From Candidatus Cacconaster stercorequi (lineage in GTDB: Bacteria > Bacillota > Clostridia > Oscillospirales > Oscillospiraceae): a DNA stretch of 51,500 nucleotides. Position 1 is the first letter of the stretch. Each line of letters starts with the position of its first letter. Where the stretch lies: assembly GCA_018064925.1 (NCBI GenBank), contig JAGHUH010000015.1:1-51500 (forward strand), in the 5' to 3' direction. The notes under the pieces were generated by a model. The model saw only the letters and a program-made list of their open reading frames with translations, did not search any database and had not been told where the DNA came from. The position numbers and the translations under genes are program-made. Below are positions 7,395 through 14,965 of this stretch, one piece after another.

Positions 7395-7419
7395 AGCGAA
7401 ATGCTTCAGTCTTTTTTAT
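7382..7419 (+). terminator. Terminator, right copy flanking the XRE cassette
   Basis: The stem GACTGAAGC/GCTTCAGTC (7389-7397 with 7403-7411) has A and T runs on each side. It overlaps the XRE stop codon and also faces the end of jag, so it can serve both. Confidence 0.85.
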
Positions 7420-7428
7420 ACTGTTTCG

Positions 7429-8250
7429 TTATCGGCTTTCCCGATCAAATGCCACCACCACGCGGCGGTTGGGCTCGGTACCGATGGAATAGGTGGTCAC
7501 ACCGTTATACTCCTGCAGAGCGGCATGGATCACATGGCGCTCGTAGGCGTTCATGGGCTCCAGCGTGACGCTGCGGCGATAGCGAATGACCTTACCTGCC
7601 ACCTTTGCTGCCAGAGCTTCCAGGCTGCGTTCCCGCTTTTCCCGGTAATTCTCAGCATCTACATGGACGCGGATGCGCTTTTCAGCACCGCTGTTGACGG
7701 CATAGTTGGTCAACTGCTGGATGGCATCCAGCGTCTCACCCCGGCGGCCGATGAGAGCGCCCAGCTTCTCACCCTCCAGAATGACCTTATAGCGACCCTT
7801 CTCACTCTCGGAGATGGTCACCCGGGCGGGGCTGTCCAGATGCTGCAGCAGACCCTCCAAAAAGGCGCGGATGCGCTGCATATTACCGTCCTCCTCCGTG
7901 GGAGCAACGGTCGCCTGTACGGCGGGAGCTTCCTCCGGAGCGGTTTTCACCTCCGGCTGAACGGGTGCTTTCTTCTCCTGAACGGGTTCAGGCTTCTTTT
8001 CCGCCTTCTTCCGGGGCTTGGGCTCCGGCTTTCCCTCCGGCTTGGGCTCCTCCACGGGAACGGCGGGTTCTTCTTCATCCATGCCATAGGTCACACGGAC
8101 ACGGGCAGGACTGCTTCCGATTCCCAAAAAGCCGCTCTTGGCGCGCTCCAGAATTTCCACGGACACATCGTCGCGATCCATACCCAACTGGGCAAGGGCC
8201 TTTCGGACGGCCTCTTCCTCGGTCTTGCCCGTTACATCAATATAACTCAT
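7429..8250 (-). CDS. jag: Jag/KhpB RNA-binding protein
   Basis: This encodes a 273-aa RNA-binding protein of the Jag (SpoIIIJ-associated, KhpB/EloR) family. The Jag-N domain is at residues 1-50 (YIDVTGKTEEEAVRKAL; GFLGIGS). A long low-complexity linker rich in Pro, Glu and Lys follows (about 57-120), then a KH domain with GxxG loop GALIGRRGETLDAIQ (about 163-177) and an R3H domain (NAYERHVIHAAL). In other Firmicutes it binds mRNAs and affects cell elongation and division with KhpA. It is the last gene of the rpmH operon, 15 bp after yidC. Confidence 0.93.
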   Translation of the reverse strand: MSYIDVTGKTEEEAVRKALAQLGMDRDDVSVEILERAKSGFLGIGSSPARVRVTYGMDEEEPAVPVEEPKPEGKPEPKPRKKAEKKPEPVQEKKAPVQPEVKTAPEEAPAVQATVAPTEEDGNMQRIRAFLEGLLQHLDSPARVTISESEKGRYKVILEGEKLGALIGRRGETLDAIQQLTNYAVNSGAEKRIRVHVDAENYREKRERSLEALAAKVAGKVIRYRRSVTLEPMNAYERHVIHAALQEYNGVTTYSIGTEPNRRVVVAFDRESR

Positions 8251-8265
8251 AGCAAAACTCCTTCA

Positions 8266-9375
8266 TCAGTCTTTATAATGGTCTTCGCTGTACGAGCGGC
8301 CGCGGGCATAGGGACGCTGACCCACACGGCCGTTCTGATTGGTGCTGCGCTTGTCACCGTCGTTCTTAGGCGCGGCCTTCTTTTTCGGCTGTGCCTGAGA
8401 CTGCTTCTTCATGCCATCAGGGCCTGCCTGATACATGGCCTTCTGCTTTTCATACTTAGCATAGCGCTTTTCGCGCTTTTCTTTCTCCTTGGCGGTCTCC
8501 TCGCGGTCAAGCACCTTGTTGAAATACTTGTTCAGCGTAAGCTCCTGCAAAGCGGAGAAGCCGGCGTTGGCTGCCCAGTAAATGCTCAATGCGCCGGGCA
8601 GGATGAAGCCCATCCACAGCGTCATCAGGGGCATGGTATACATCATGACCTTGGTGGAGGCGCCGCCGGCAGCGTTGGAAGCCTGATTGGACTTCATGGA
8701 AATGACGGTCATGGCGAACTGCAGCACCGTTGCGATCACGGGCAGCAGGAACAGACCCCACATGGGCCAGCCGCCGTGGGGGAACTGGCTGAACAGCTCA
8801 GAGGGACGGGACGCCAGATCCACACCCAGGAAGGAGTAATCCAGGTCGATAAGACCCTTGAACTGACCGGCAAAATCAGACCAATGCTCGTGGACAAACT
8901 TGGCCAGATAGATCTGATCGTAGGCGGCGCTGCGGGTGCCGGCCTCGGCGGCGGCATAGCCCAGGCCGGTGGCCATGGTTTCGATCTTTGCGATGGTTTC
9001 GGTGGACAACATCATCAGATAGCGCATGGGGGAACGGATGATGTAGTACAGAGCGATCAGAATGGGGAAGGGGATAAAGGACCACAGGCAGCCGGACATG
9101 GGATTGATTCCCTCCCGGGCATAGAGGTCGGCCATCTCCTGCTGCTGACGCTCCTTGTTGTTGGCAAAGCGGGTTTGGATATCCTTGATCTTACCCTGCA
9201 TGCGGTTCATGCGCAGCATGCTCTTCTTGCTCTTGAGCTGGAAGGGCAGCAGCACCAGCTTGACCACCAGAGTAAACAGGACCAGTGCCACGCCGTAGGA
9301 GCCCGTCCAACTGTAAAACAGGCGGGTCAGAGCGGCAAACGGCACACAGATGTAATATCCGAGTTTTGCAAACAT
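8266..9375 (-). CDS. yidC: YidC/Oxa1 membrane protein insertase
   Basis: This encodes a 369-aa membrane insertase that works with or without SecYEG and, in spore formers, as SpoIIIJ supports forespore signalling. It has a first hydrophobic segment, a core beginning GVALVLFTLVVKLVLLPF, a charged hairpin loop (KSKKSMLRMNRMQGKIKDIQ), and further spans (WSFIPFPILIALYYII; MWGLFLLPVIATVLQFAM; MPLMTLWMGFILPGALSIYW). The C-terminal tail is long, basic and polar, as seen in ribosome-binding YidC forms. No lipobox cysteine is visible at the N-terminus, unlike B. subtilis SpoIIIJ. Confidence 0.95.
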   Translation of the reverse strand: MFAKLGYYICVPFAALTRLFYSWTGSYGVALVLFTLVVKLVLLPFQLKSKKSMLRMNRMQGKIKDIQTRFANNKERQQQEMADLYAREGINPMSGCLWSFIPFPILIALYYIIRSPMRYLMMLSTETIAKIETMATGLGYAAAEAGTRSAAYDQIYLAKFVHEHWSDFAGQFKGLIDLDYSFLGVDLASRPSELFSQFPHGGWPMWGLFLLPVIATVLQFAMTVISMKSNQASNAAGGASTKVMMYTMPLMTLWMGFILPGALSIYWAANAGFSALQELTLNKYFNKVLDREETAKEKEKREKRYAKYEKQKAMYQAGPDGMKKQSQAQPKKKAAPKNDGDKRSTNQNGRVGQRPYARGRSYSEDHYKD

Positions 9376-9440
9376 GAAGTTTACCTCCGTTATGTTGTTT
9401 TACGAGGTTGCTGGGGAAAATTTTTTGTAAGGTGATCCCC

Positions 9441-9650
9441 TTACGGGACGGGATCATACCCGCCCTTGTGGAATGGATGACATCGCATAAAACGCCGGAA
9501 AGCCAGCCAGCCGCCCTTTGCGGCGCCGTACTTCTCCACCGCCTCCACGGCATACTCCGAGCAGGTGGGGATATAGCGGCAGCGCGGCGGAAACAGGGGG
9601 GAAACGGACGCCTGATAAAAACGAAACAGCTTCAAAAGGGCGCGCTTCAT
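9441..9650 (-). CDS. yidD: Membrane protein insertion factor YidD
   Basis: This encodes a 69-aa YidD-family protein that helps YidC-dependent insertion at the inner face of the membrane. The signature [19 protein letters not shown] and the [13 protein letters not shown] end are intact. It overlaps rnpA by 4 bp, a normal translational coupling in this operon. Confidence 0.96.
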   Translation of the reverse strand: MKRALLKLFRFYQASVSPLFPPRCRYIPTCSEYAVEAVEKYGAAKGGWLAFRRFMRCHPFHKGGYDPVP

Positions 9651-9994
9651 TTCTCTTCCTCCCGCAGCAGCTTCAACTGCCCCAGCGCCTGCAGATAGGA
9701 ATGCTCTATCCTGCGATAGGGCGTATGGACAGCGCGGACACGGGCCACCAGAATTACATCATAGCCGGGGAGCATCCTATCCTTATTTAACCGATAGATC
9801 TCCCGCAGCTGACGGCGGACACGGTTGCGCACCACGGCGTGACCCAGCTTGGTGCTGACGGTAACGCCCAGGCGGCTGTTGCCCTTGCGGTTTTTCTGGC
9901 AGTATACCACCAGACAGGGGGATACGGCAGACCGGCCCTTGCGATAGATCCGGCGGAATTCATAATTCTCTTTTACCGTACAAGATGCTTTCAT
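9647..9994 (-). CDS. rnpA: Ribonuclease P protein component
   Basis: This encodes the 115-aa basic protein subunit of RNase P, which binds the RNA subunit and the pre-tRNA 5' leader. The family RNR motif is at residues 56-58 ([12 protein letters not shown]) after the central strand [11 protein letters not shown]. It is co-transcribed with rpmH upstream and yidD downstream. A hairpin in the rpmH-rnpA gap may tune the ratio of the two. Confidence 0.96.
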   Translation of the reverse strand: MKASCTVKENYEFRRIYRKGRSAVSPCLVVYCQKNRKGNSRLGVTVSTKLGHAVVRNRVRRQLREIYRLNKDRMLPGYDVILVARVRAVHTPYRRIEHSYLQALGQLKLLREEEK

Positions 9995-10049
9995 GGGTTC
10001 CTCCTGCTCTGGTTTGCGTGCGTTTTTTCAATATCACAGATAGAGCAAT

Positions 10050-10079
10050 AGGGACGGCAGCATTGCGACAGCCGTCCCT
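10050..10079 (-). other. Hairpin between rpmH and rnpA
   Basis: A 9-bp perfect stem (10050-10058 with 10071-10079) with a 12-nt loop lies between the rpmH stop and rnpA. No strong T-run follows on the minus strand. It is better read as a partial terminator or mRNA processing/stability site that lets L34 exceed RnpA. Confidence 0.55.
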
Positions 10080-10115
10080 TGTTGTTTATCTATGCGCGAT
10101 GCACCTTCCGTGACC

Positions 10116-10250
10116 TCAATGGGTCAGGCGAGCGCGACCCTTGGCGCGGCGGCGAGCCAGCACCTTACGGCCGTTTCTGGTGGCCATTCTCTTGCGGAAA
10201 CCGTGCTCCTTGGAGCGCTGACGCTTCTTGGGCTGATAGGTACGGAACAT
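10116..10250 (-). CDS. rpmH: 50S ribosomal protein L34
   Basis: This encodes a 44-aa very basic ribosomal protein, [18 protein letters not shown] onward, ending KGRARLTH. Sequence and length match L34. The start ATG at 10250 follows GGAGG; an in-frame upstream extension to 10376 is rejected. It is the first gene of the rpmH-rnpA-yidD-yidC-jag operon, divergent from dnaA. Confidence 0.98.
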   Translation of the reverse strand: MFRTYQPKKRQRSKEHGFRKRMATRNGRKVLARRRAKGRARLTH

Positions 10251-10381
10251 TGCATGACACCTCCATTTTGATAAAATCCGGCGCCGGAAGCAGTTCTCCG
10301 GCACACTTACTCGACGGCGGACAGGCCACAGACCCGTCCCGCAGTTGATGTAATCAGGCACTGTAAAACAGCGCAAAAGTT

Positions 10382-10410
10382 ATTATACATAAGGAATTGG
10401 CGCATGTCAA
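10382..10410 (-). promoter_or_regulatory. Consensus promoter of rpmH operon
   Basis: On the minus strand, TTGACA (10405-10410) and TATAAT (10382-10387) have a 17-bp spacer, a full sigma-A consensus. It lies about 130 bp before the rpmH start. Confidence 0.92.
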
Positions 10411-10528
10411 CAGAAATTTCAGAAAAAAGGCCATGAATTTGTCGGAAAATATGGGCTTTTTCTACCTGATCCCACCCAAAATGTTGGGTTTTTATACCAA
10501 ATTGCATCCCTATATATGGTATAGCGAC

Positions 10529-10593
10529 GGTGGAAAAAAATAAAACTTAATATTAGAATATGTATAGACTTTTCCACAGTTTTTTGATATAAT
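10529..10593 (+). promoter_or_regulatory. dnaA promoter with DnaA boxes (oriC, upstream part)
   Basis: TAGACT (10565-10570) is 17 bp from TATAAT (10588-10593). A consensus DnaA box TTTTCCACA (10570-10578) lies between them, and a near-match TTTTCCACC on the minus strand is at 10529-10537. This fits DnaA autoregulation of dnaA and the upstream half of a bipartite origin. The rest of 10411-10677 is AT-rich with no other clear site. Confidence 0.75.
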
Positions 10594-10677
10594 GATGTGG
10601 GGTAGTTTGCCCTTTTTGGAAAAGATAAAAAATACCATCGAAAAGATAGAGAAATATAAGGGAAAGGAGCGCTTTCA

Positions 10678-11997
10678 TTGAACTCAATAACCGATGTTTG
10701 GAAAAATGTACTGGATCACATGGCCGTGCAGCTCTCCGAGATCACTATCAAAACCTGGTTTGATGAGGTAGAAGTGGTCACCATGGAGGACTCCGCCTTT
10801 GTGCTGCATTGCAACAATACATTTAAAAAGGGTATCATCGAATCCCGTTATATGCGCCATATCAAGGACGCTCTGCGGGAGATCTTCTCTGCCGACTTTG
10901 AGATCAAGCTGCTGGACGACGAGCAACTATCCAATTACCACGGCGTGCCGAAGGCAACCTCCAGCGGACTGAACGAATCCGATACCTTTACCTTTGAAAC
11001 CTATGTGGTGGGTCCGCAGAACAAGCTGGCGTATGCCGCCGCCCGCGCCGTGGCGGAAAAGCCTGCGGAAAACTACAATCCCCTCTTTATCTACGGCAAC
11101 TCCGGTCTGGGAAAGACCCATCTGCTGTACGCCATCGCCCATCAGCTGAAGAAGCGGGACGAGAACGCCCGGGTGGTCTACATCAAGGGCGATGACTTCA
11201 CCAACGAGCTGGTGGCCTCCATCCGCGAGGGCAAAAATGCCGAGTTCCGCGAGAAATATCGGGAGGCGACTTTGCTGCTGGTGGATGATATCCAGTTTAT
11301 CGCCGGCAAGCAGCAGACGCAGGAGGAATTTTTCCACACCTTCAATACGCTCTATGAAGCCGGCAAGCAGATCGTACTGACCTCCGACCGTCCGCCCTGC
11401 GAGATGACGCAGCTGGAGGATCGTCTGCGGACCCGTTTTGAATGGGGTCTGATGGTGGATGTGGCACCCCCCGATTTTGAAACGCGTCTGGCCATCATCA
11501 AAAATAAATCCGCGCTGTTGGGCGTGGATCTGTCCGACAGCATTGCCGAGAACATTGCCGAAAATGTTACCGCCAATGTCCGTCAGATCGAGGGCACGCT
11601 GAATAAAATTCTGGCCTATCGTGATCTGTTAGACGACACCATGGATCAGGACACGCTGAACCGCGCCATCAGCGATATGCTGAAGACCGAGTCGGAGTAT
11701 GTGCCCACGCCCACGGTGATCATCAGCTATGTCTGCAAATATTTCAATGTCAGTGAAGAGCATCTGCGTGGGCAGAGCCGCGGGCGCGACATTATGATGC
11801 CCCGTCAGATCGCCATGTATTTGATCCGCCGCATGAATCCCAACCTGGCGCTGACTGACATCGGCAAGCAATTCGGCGGACGCGACCACACCACCGTGCT
11901 GCACTCACTGAACAAGGTGGAGAGCGAGATGCGCTCCAATCCCAACTTCGCTGAAATGGTGAAGGAGGTCACCACCAACATCAATGCCAAACGGTGA
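10678..11997 (+). CDS. dnaA: Chromosomal replication initiator DnaA
   Basis: This encodes the 439-aa AAA+ initiator that binds DnaA boxes and melts the origin. Domain I is at the N-terminus (TDVWKNVLDHM...KTWFDEVEVV). A short linker follows, then the AAA+ domain with Walker A GNSGLGKTH (about residues 140-148) and Walker B LLLVDDIQF (about 200-208). Domain IV has the signature GGRDHTTVLHS (about 400-410). The start codon is TTG with AAAGGAGC about 8 nt upstream. DnaA boxes flank the gene on both sides. Confidence 0.98.
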   Translation: MNSITDVWKNVLDHMAVQLSEITIKTWFDEVEVVTMEDSAFVLHCNNTFKKGIIESRYMRHIKDALREIFSADFEIKLLDDEQLSNYHGVPKATSSGLNESDTFTFETYVVGPQNKLAYAAARAVAEKPAENYNPLFIYGNSGLGKTHLLYAIAHQLKKRDENARVVYIKGDDFTNELVASIREGKNAEFREKYREATLLLVDDIQFIAGKQQTQEEFFHTFNTLYEAGKQIVLTSDRPPCEMTQLEDRLRTRFEWGLMVDVAPPDFETRLAIIKNKSALLGVDLSDSIAENIAENVTANVRQIEGTLNKILAYRDLLDDTMDQDTLNRAISDMLKTESEYVPTPTVIISYVCKYFNVSEEHLRGQSRGRDIMMPRQIAMYLIRRMNPNLALTDIGKQFGGRDHTTVLHSLNKVESEMRSNPNFAEMVKEVTTNINAKR

Positions 11998-12240
11998 CCT
12001 TTTTCCACTTTTCCCGTGGAATAAACAGGGAAATCTTGTGGATAAAAAAGAAACGGCTGTTTTGTGGAAAAAAAAGAAGAATACTGTGAAAAGAAGGGTT
12101 CATAAATTTTCCTCTTATTTCAACGCTTTGACCCCTTTTTCCACAATCCACAGCCCCTACTGCTACTGCAACTAATAAATAGATTAGTTTATGTTTATTT
12201 CTTAAAAAATATGCCAAGAAAAATTTTGAGTTCATTAGAA
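11998..12240 (+). other. oriC: DnaA-box cluster and unwinding region
   Basis: Between dnaA and dnaN lie boxes at 12001-12009 (TTTTCCACT), 12015-12023 (minus, degenerate), 12037-12045 (minus, perfect TTATCCACA), 12064-12072 (minus, TTTTCCACA), 12137-12145 (TTTTCCACA) and 12144-12152 (CAATCCACA). The last pair is followed by GC-rich AGCCCC, a run of DnaA-trio-like triplets CTACTGCTACTGCAACTA (12157-12174), then AT-rich DNA to 12240. This order matches the basal unwinding system of B. subtilis. Confidence 0.85.
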
Positions 12241-12254
12241 AGGACTGCCTGAAT

Positions 12255-13367
12255 ATGCTGTGTTTTTCCTGTGAAAAGACTTTGCTGCAGGCCGCCGTGG
12301 GAACAGTTTCCCGTGCTGTGGCCGCCAAGAGCTCTATTCCCGCTCTGGAAGGTCTCCTTCTGGAAGGCGAAGAAATGCTGACGCTGTCCGGCTACAATAT
12401 GCAGACCGGTATCCGCACCTCCTTCGAGGCCGATATTCCCGAAAAGGGCCGCATCGTGTTGAACGCCCGTCTGTTCGGCGAGATCATTCGCAAGATGCCT
12501 GACGATATCATTACCTTCTCCGCCGACGAGAAGTACATGGTGCATCTCACCTGCGGCGACGCCAGCTTTGATATTCTGGGTCTCAGCGCCGAGGATTATC
12601 CGGAGCTTCCCGAGGTGGACGATGAATTCTCCGTTTCCCTGCAGCAGAAAACGCTGAAGGCCATGATCAATCAGACCAGCTTCGCCGTGTCCACCAACGA
12701 GAGTCGCCCGGTCCATACCGGCTCACTCTTTGAGATCAACGAAAAGGGTCTGACCGTGGTCAGCGTGGACGGCTTTCGTCTGGCGCTGCGTACCGAGCCG
12801 CTGGAGAAGATCGACGGGGGTGCTTTTCGCTTTGTGGCACCCGGTGCCGCGCTGAAGGAAGTGGAGAACATCTGTCAGGAGTGCGACGATTTGATCAGCA
12901 TCATTCAGGGAAAGCGCCATCTTCTGTTTGAGGCGGGCACGACCCAGTTGATCTGTCGCCGGCTGGAGGGCGAATTTCTGGATTATAAGAATGCCATCCC
13001 CCGCAACAATCCCATCTGTGTGCAGGTGGATACCAAGACCATGATCCAGAGTTTAGACCGCGTTAGCGTGGTGATCAGCGAAAAGCTGAAAAGCCCCGTG
13101 CGCTGCATTTTTGACGAGGGAAAGGTCTATCTGTCCGCCAAGACCGGAAACGGCGAGGCCAAGGACATCTGCCCGGTAGACGGCAGCGGCAACGGTCTGG
13201 AGATCGGCTTCAATAACCGTTATCTCATGGATGCGCTGCGCTATGCTCCGGCGGAAAGCGTGAAGATGCAGCTCAATACCGGTATTTCTCCCTGCATCAT
13301 CACCCCTGTGGATGACGAGGAGCATTTCCTTTACATGGTGCTGCCGGTGAGACTGAAGGCACAATAA
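12255..13367 (+). CDS. dnaN: DNA polymerase III beta clamp
   Basis: This encodes the 370-aa sliding clamp, a head-to-tail dimeric ring of three similar domains per chain that tethers replicative polymerase to DNA. Family features include SRAVAAKSSIPALEGLLLEGE near the start, SVDGFRLALR in the middle, and the C-terminal MVLPVRL that forms the partner-binding pocket. It lies directly after the oriC unwinding region, as in most Firmicutes. Confidence 0.97.
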   Translation: MLCFSCEKTLLQAAVGTVSRAVAAKSSIPALEGLLLEGEEMLTLSGYNMQTGIRTSFEADIPEKGRIVLNARLFGEIIRKMPDDIITFSADEKYMVHLTCGDASFDILGLSAEDYPELPEVDDEFSVSLQQKTLKAMINQTSFAVSTNESRPVHTGSLFEINEKGLTVVSVDGFRLALRTEPLEKIDGGAFRFVAPGAALKEVENICQECDDLISIIQGKRHLLFEAGTTQLICRRLEGEFLDYKNAIPRNNPICVQVDTKTMIQSLDRVSVVISEKLKSPVRCIFDEGKVYLSAKTGNGEAKDICPVDGSGNGLEIGFNNRYLMDALRYAPAESVKMQLNTGISPCIITPVDDEEHFLYMVLPVRLKAQ

Positions 13368-13384
13368 GAAAAAGAGTGATTTTT

Positions 13385-13600
13385 ATGACAACGATTGCGA
13401 TTACAACTGAATTTATCAAGCTGCAGGATCTGCTGAAATTTGCTTCCATTGCCTCCACCGGCGGCGAGGCCAAGATTATGGTGCAGGAGGGGGAAGTGAC
13501 CGTCAACGGCGAGGTCTGCACCCAGCGGGGTAAGAAGATCCGTCCCGGTGACGATGTAGCCATCGGCGGCGAGCACTTTACCGTATCCTATGCGGATTGA
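13385..13600 (+). CDS. yaaA: S4-domain protein YaaA
   Basis: This encodes a 71-aa protein consisting of one S4-like RNA-binding domain (LQDLLKFASIASTGGEAKIMVQEG, then VNGEVCTQRGKKIRPGD). It is always found between dnaN and recF in this group and is thought to act in ribosome biogenesis. I chose ATG 13385; a GTG at 13376 in frame is also possible because AAGAAAAAGAG precedes it. Its end overlaps recF by 11 bp. Confidence 0.92.
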   Translation: MTTIAITTEFIKLQDLLKFASIASTGGEAKIMVQEGEVTVNGEVCTQRGKKIRPGDDVAIGGEHFTVSYAD

Positions 13601-14693
13601 ACGATTGGAGCTGGACGGCTTCCGCAACTATGACCGGCAGGCGCTGACCTTCGATGCCGCTTGCAATGTGATCTACGGCGAGAACGCCCAAGGCAAGACC
13701 AATCTGCTGGAAGCCATCGTGCTGCTGTCCTGCGGCAAATCACCCCGTGCCCACAGCGATAAGGAACTGATCGGGTTTCAGCGTGACGGCGCAAAAATTA
13801 TCGGCGGCGTCTATGCCCGGGAGCGGGATTTTCACATGGAGATCACGCTGAACAGAGGCAAACGGCGGAAGATGAGCGTCAACGGCGTGCCGGCCAAGAG
13901 CAACGCCGCCCTTAGCGATGTGCTGCATACGGTGTTTTTCGCGCCGGAGGATCTGTTTCTGATCCGTGATGGTGCGGCGGCGCGGCGAAAGTTCATGGAC
14001 ATTTCCCTCTGTCAGCTTCGTCCGCGCTATGCTTCGGCATTGGCGGAGTATCACCGGCTGTATGAGCACAAGACCCGCATTCTGCGGGACAGCGAGGAGT
14101 GTCCGCAGCTTCTTGCAATGCTGCCGGATTTTAATATGCGGCTTTGTGAGGTGGGTGCCGTGCTGATCCATTATCGCGCCCGCTTTTGCCGTGCGCTGCA
14201 GGAATACGCCGCACAGGCGCACCTTGAGTGCAGCGGCGGACGGGAAGAGCTGACGCTTGCCTATCAGACGGTGAAAACCGTGGAAAACCCCTTTGCGCCC
14301 CACGCCGAGCTGGTTTCGGCGCTGACGGAGCATCAAAATTCCCACTATCAGGCGGAAATCGCCAGCAAACTATGCCTTTCCGGCCCACATAAGGACGATG
14401 TGGAGGTCACCATCAACGGACGAAGCGCCCGGCAGTTCTGTTCCCAGGGGCAGGTACGCACGGCGGCGCTGTCCTTAAAACTGGCGGAGCGTGAAATACA
14501 CAAAAACGCCATCGGGGAATATCCCGTGATGCTTTTAGACGATGTGTTAAGTGAGCTGGATCCCAAGCGGCAGGAATATGTGCTCAACCGTATTTCCGGC
14601 GGGCAGGTCTTTATCACCTGCTGTGAAAATGACCGCCTGGACGCACTGTTACAGGGCAAGGTGTTCCATATCCATAATGGGGAGGTGCTGTGA
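13590..14693 (+). CDS. recF: Recombination protein RecF
   Basis: This encodes a 367-aa ABC-type ATPase of the RecFOR pathway, which loads RecA at single-strand gaps. The Walker A GENAQGKTNLLEA is at residues 30-42, the signature LSLKLAEREI is near residue 293 and the Walker B MLLDDVLSELD near 312. The start overlaps yaaA and the stop overlaps the remB ATG, so translation of the three genes is coupled. Confidence 0.97.
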   Translation: MRIERLELDGFRNYDRQALTFDAACNVIYGENAQGKTNLLEAIVLLSCGKSPRAHSDKELIGFQRDGAKIIGGVYARERDFHMEITLNRGKRRKMSVNGVPAKSNAALSDVLHTVFFAPEDLFLIRDGAAARRKFMDISLCQLRPRYASALAEYHRLYEHKTRILRDSEECPQLLAMLPDFNMRLCEVGAVLIHYRARFCRALQEYAAQAHLECSGGREELTLAYQTVKTVENPFAPHAELVSALTEHQNSHYQAEIASKLCLSGPHKDDVEVTINGRSARQFCSQGQVRTAALSLKLAEREIHKNAIGEYPVMLLDDVLSELDPKRQEYVLNRISGGQVFITCCENDRLDALLQGKVFHIHNGEVL

Positions 14694-14965
14694 TGGGTTA
14701 TCTGCATATCGGACAGAATGTGATGCTGGAGGATAAGCGGATCATCGGTATTTTTGATCTGGATATTACCTCCCAATCCAAACAAACACGCGCCTTTTTG
14801 AAAATGGCGGAGGAGGAAGGCGTGGTGCTGAATGCCTGCGATGACATTCCCAAATCCTTTGTGGTGTGCGACCATCCCTATCACCGCCAGATCGTTTATA
14901 TATCCCAGTTAAATTCCCAGACGCTGCGTGGGCGCAGCGAAGAAGGAGAAGATCAATATGTCTGA
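14693..14965 (+). CDS. remB: RemB/DUF370 regulatory protein
   Basis: This encodes a 90-aa protein matching RemB (YaaB), a DUF370 relative of the DNA-binding regulator RemA that promotes matrix gene expression in B. subtilis. The core [20 protein letters not shown] and a later [11 protein letters not shown] are visible. The ATG at 14693 overlaps the recF TGA and has GGAGGTG 5 nt before it. The 3' end overlaps gyrB by 8 bp. Position between recF and gyrB is the conserved one. Confidence 0.9.
   Translation: MGYLHIGQNVMLEDKRIIGIFDLDITSQSKQTRAFLKMAEEEGVVLNACDDIPKSFVVCDHPYHRQIVYISQLNSQTLRGRSEEGEDQYV

Noticed and set aside
10251-10376. 42-residue N-terminal extension of L34
   Set aside because: L34 normally starts at MFRTYQP-like sequence; GGAGG lies right before the ATG at 10250 and the extension has no homologous features.
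12080-12100. Further DnaA-box-like TGTGAAAAG
   Set aside because: Too many mismatches to the consensus to list as a box.
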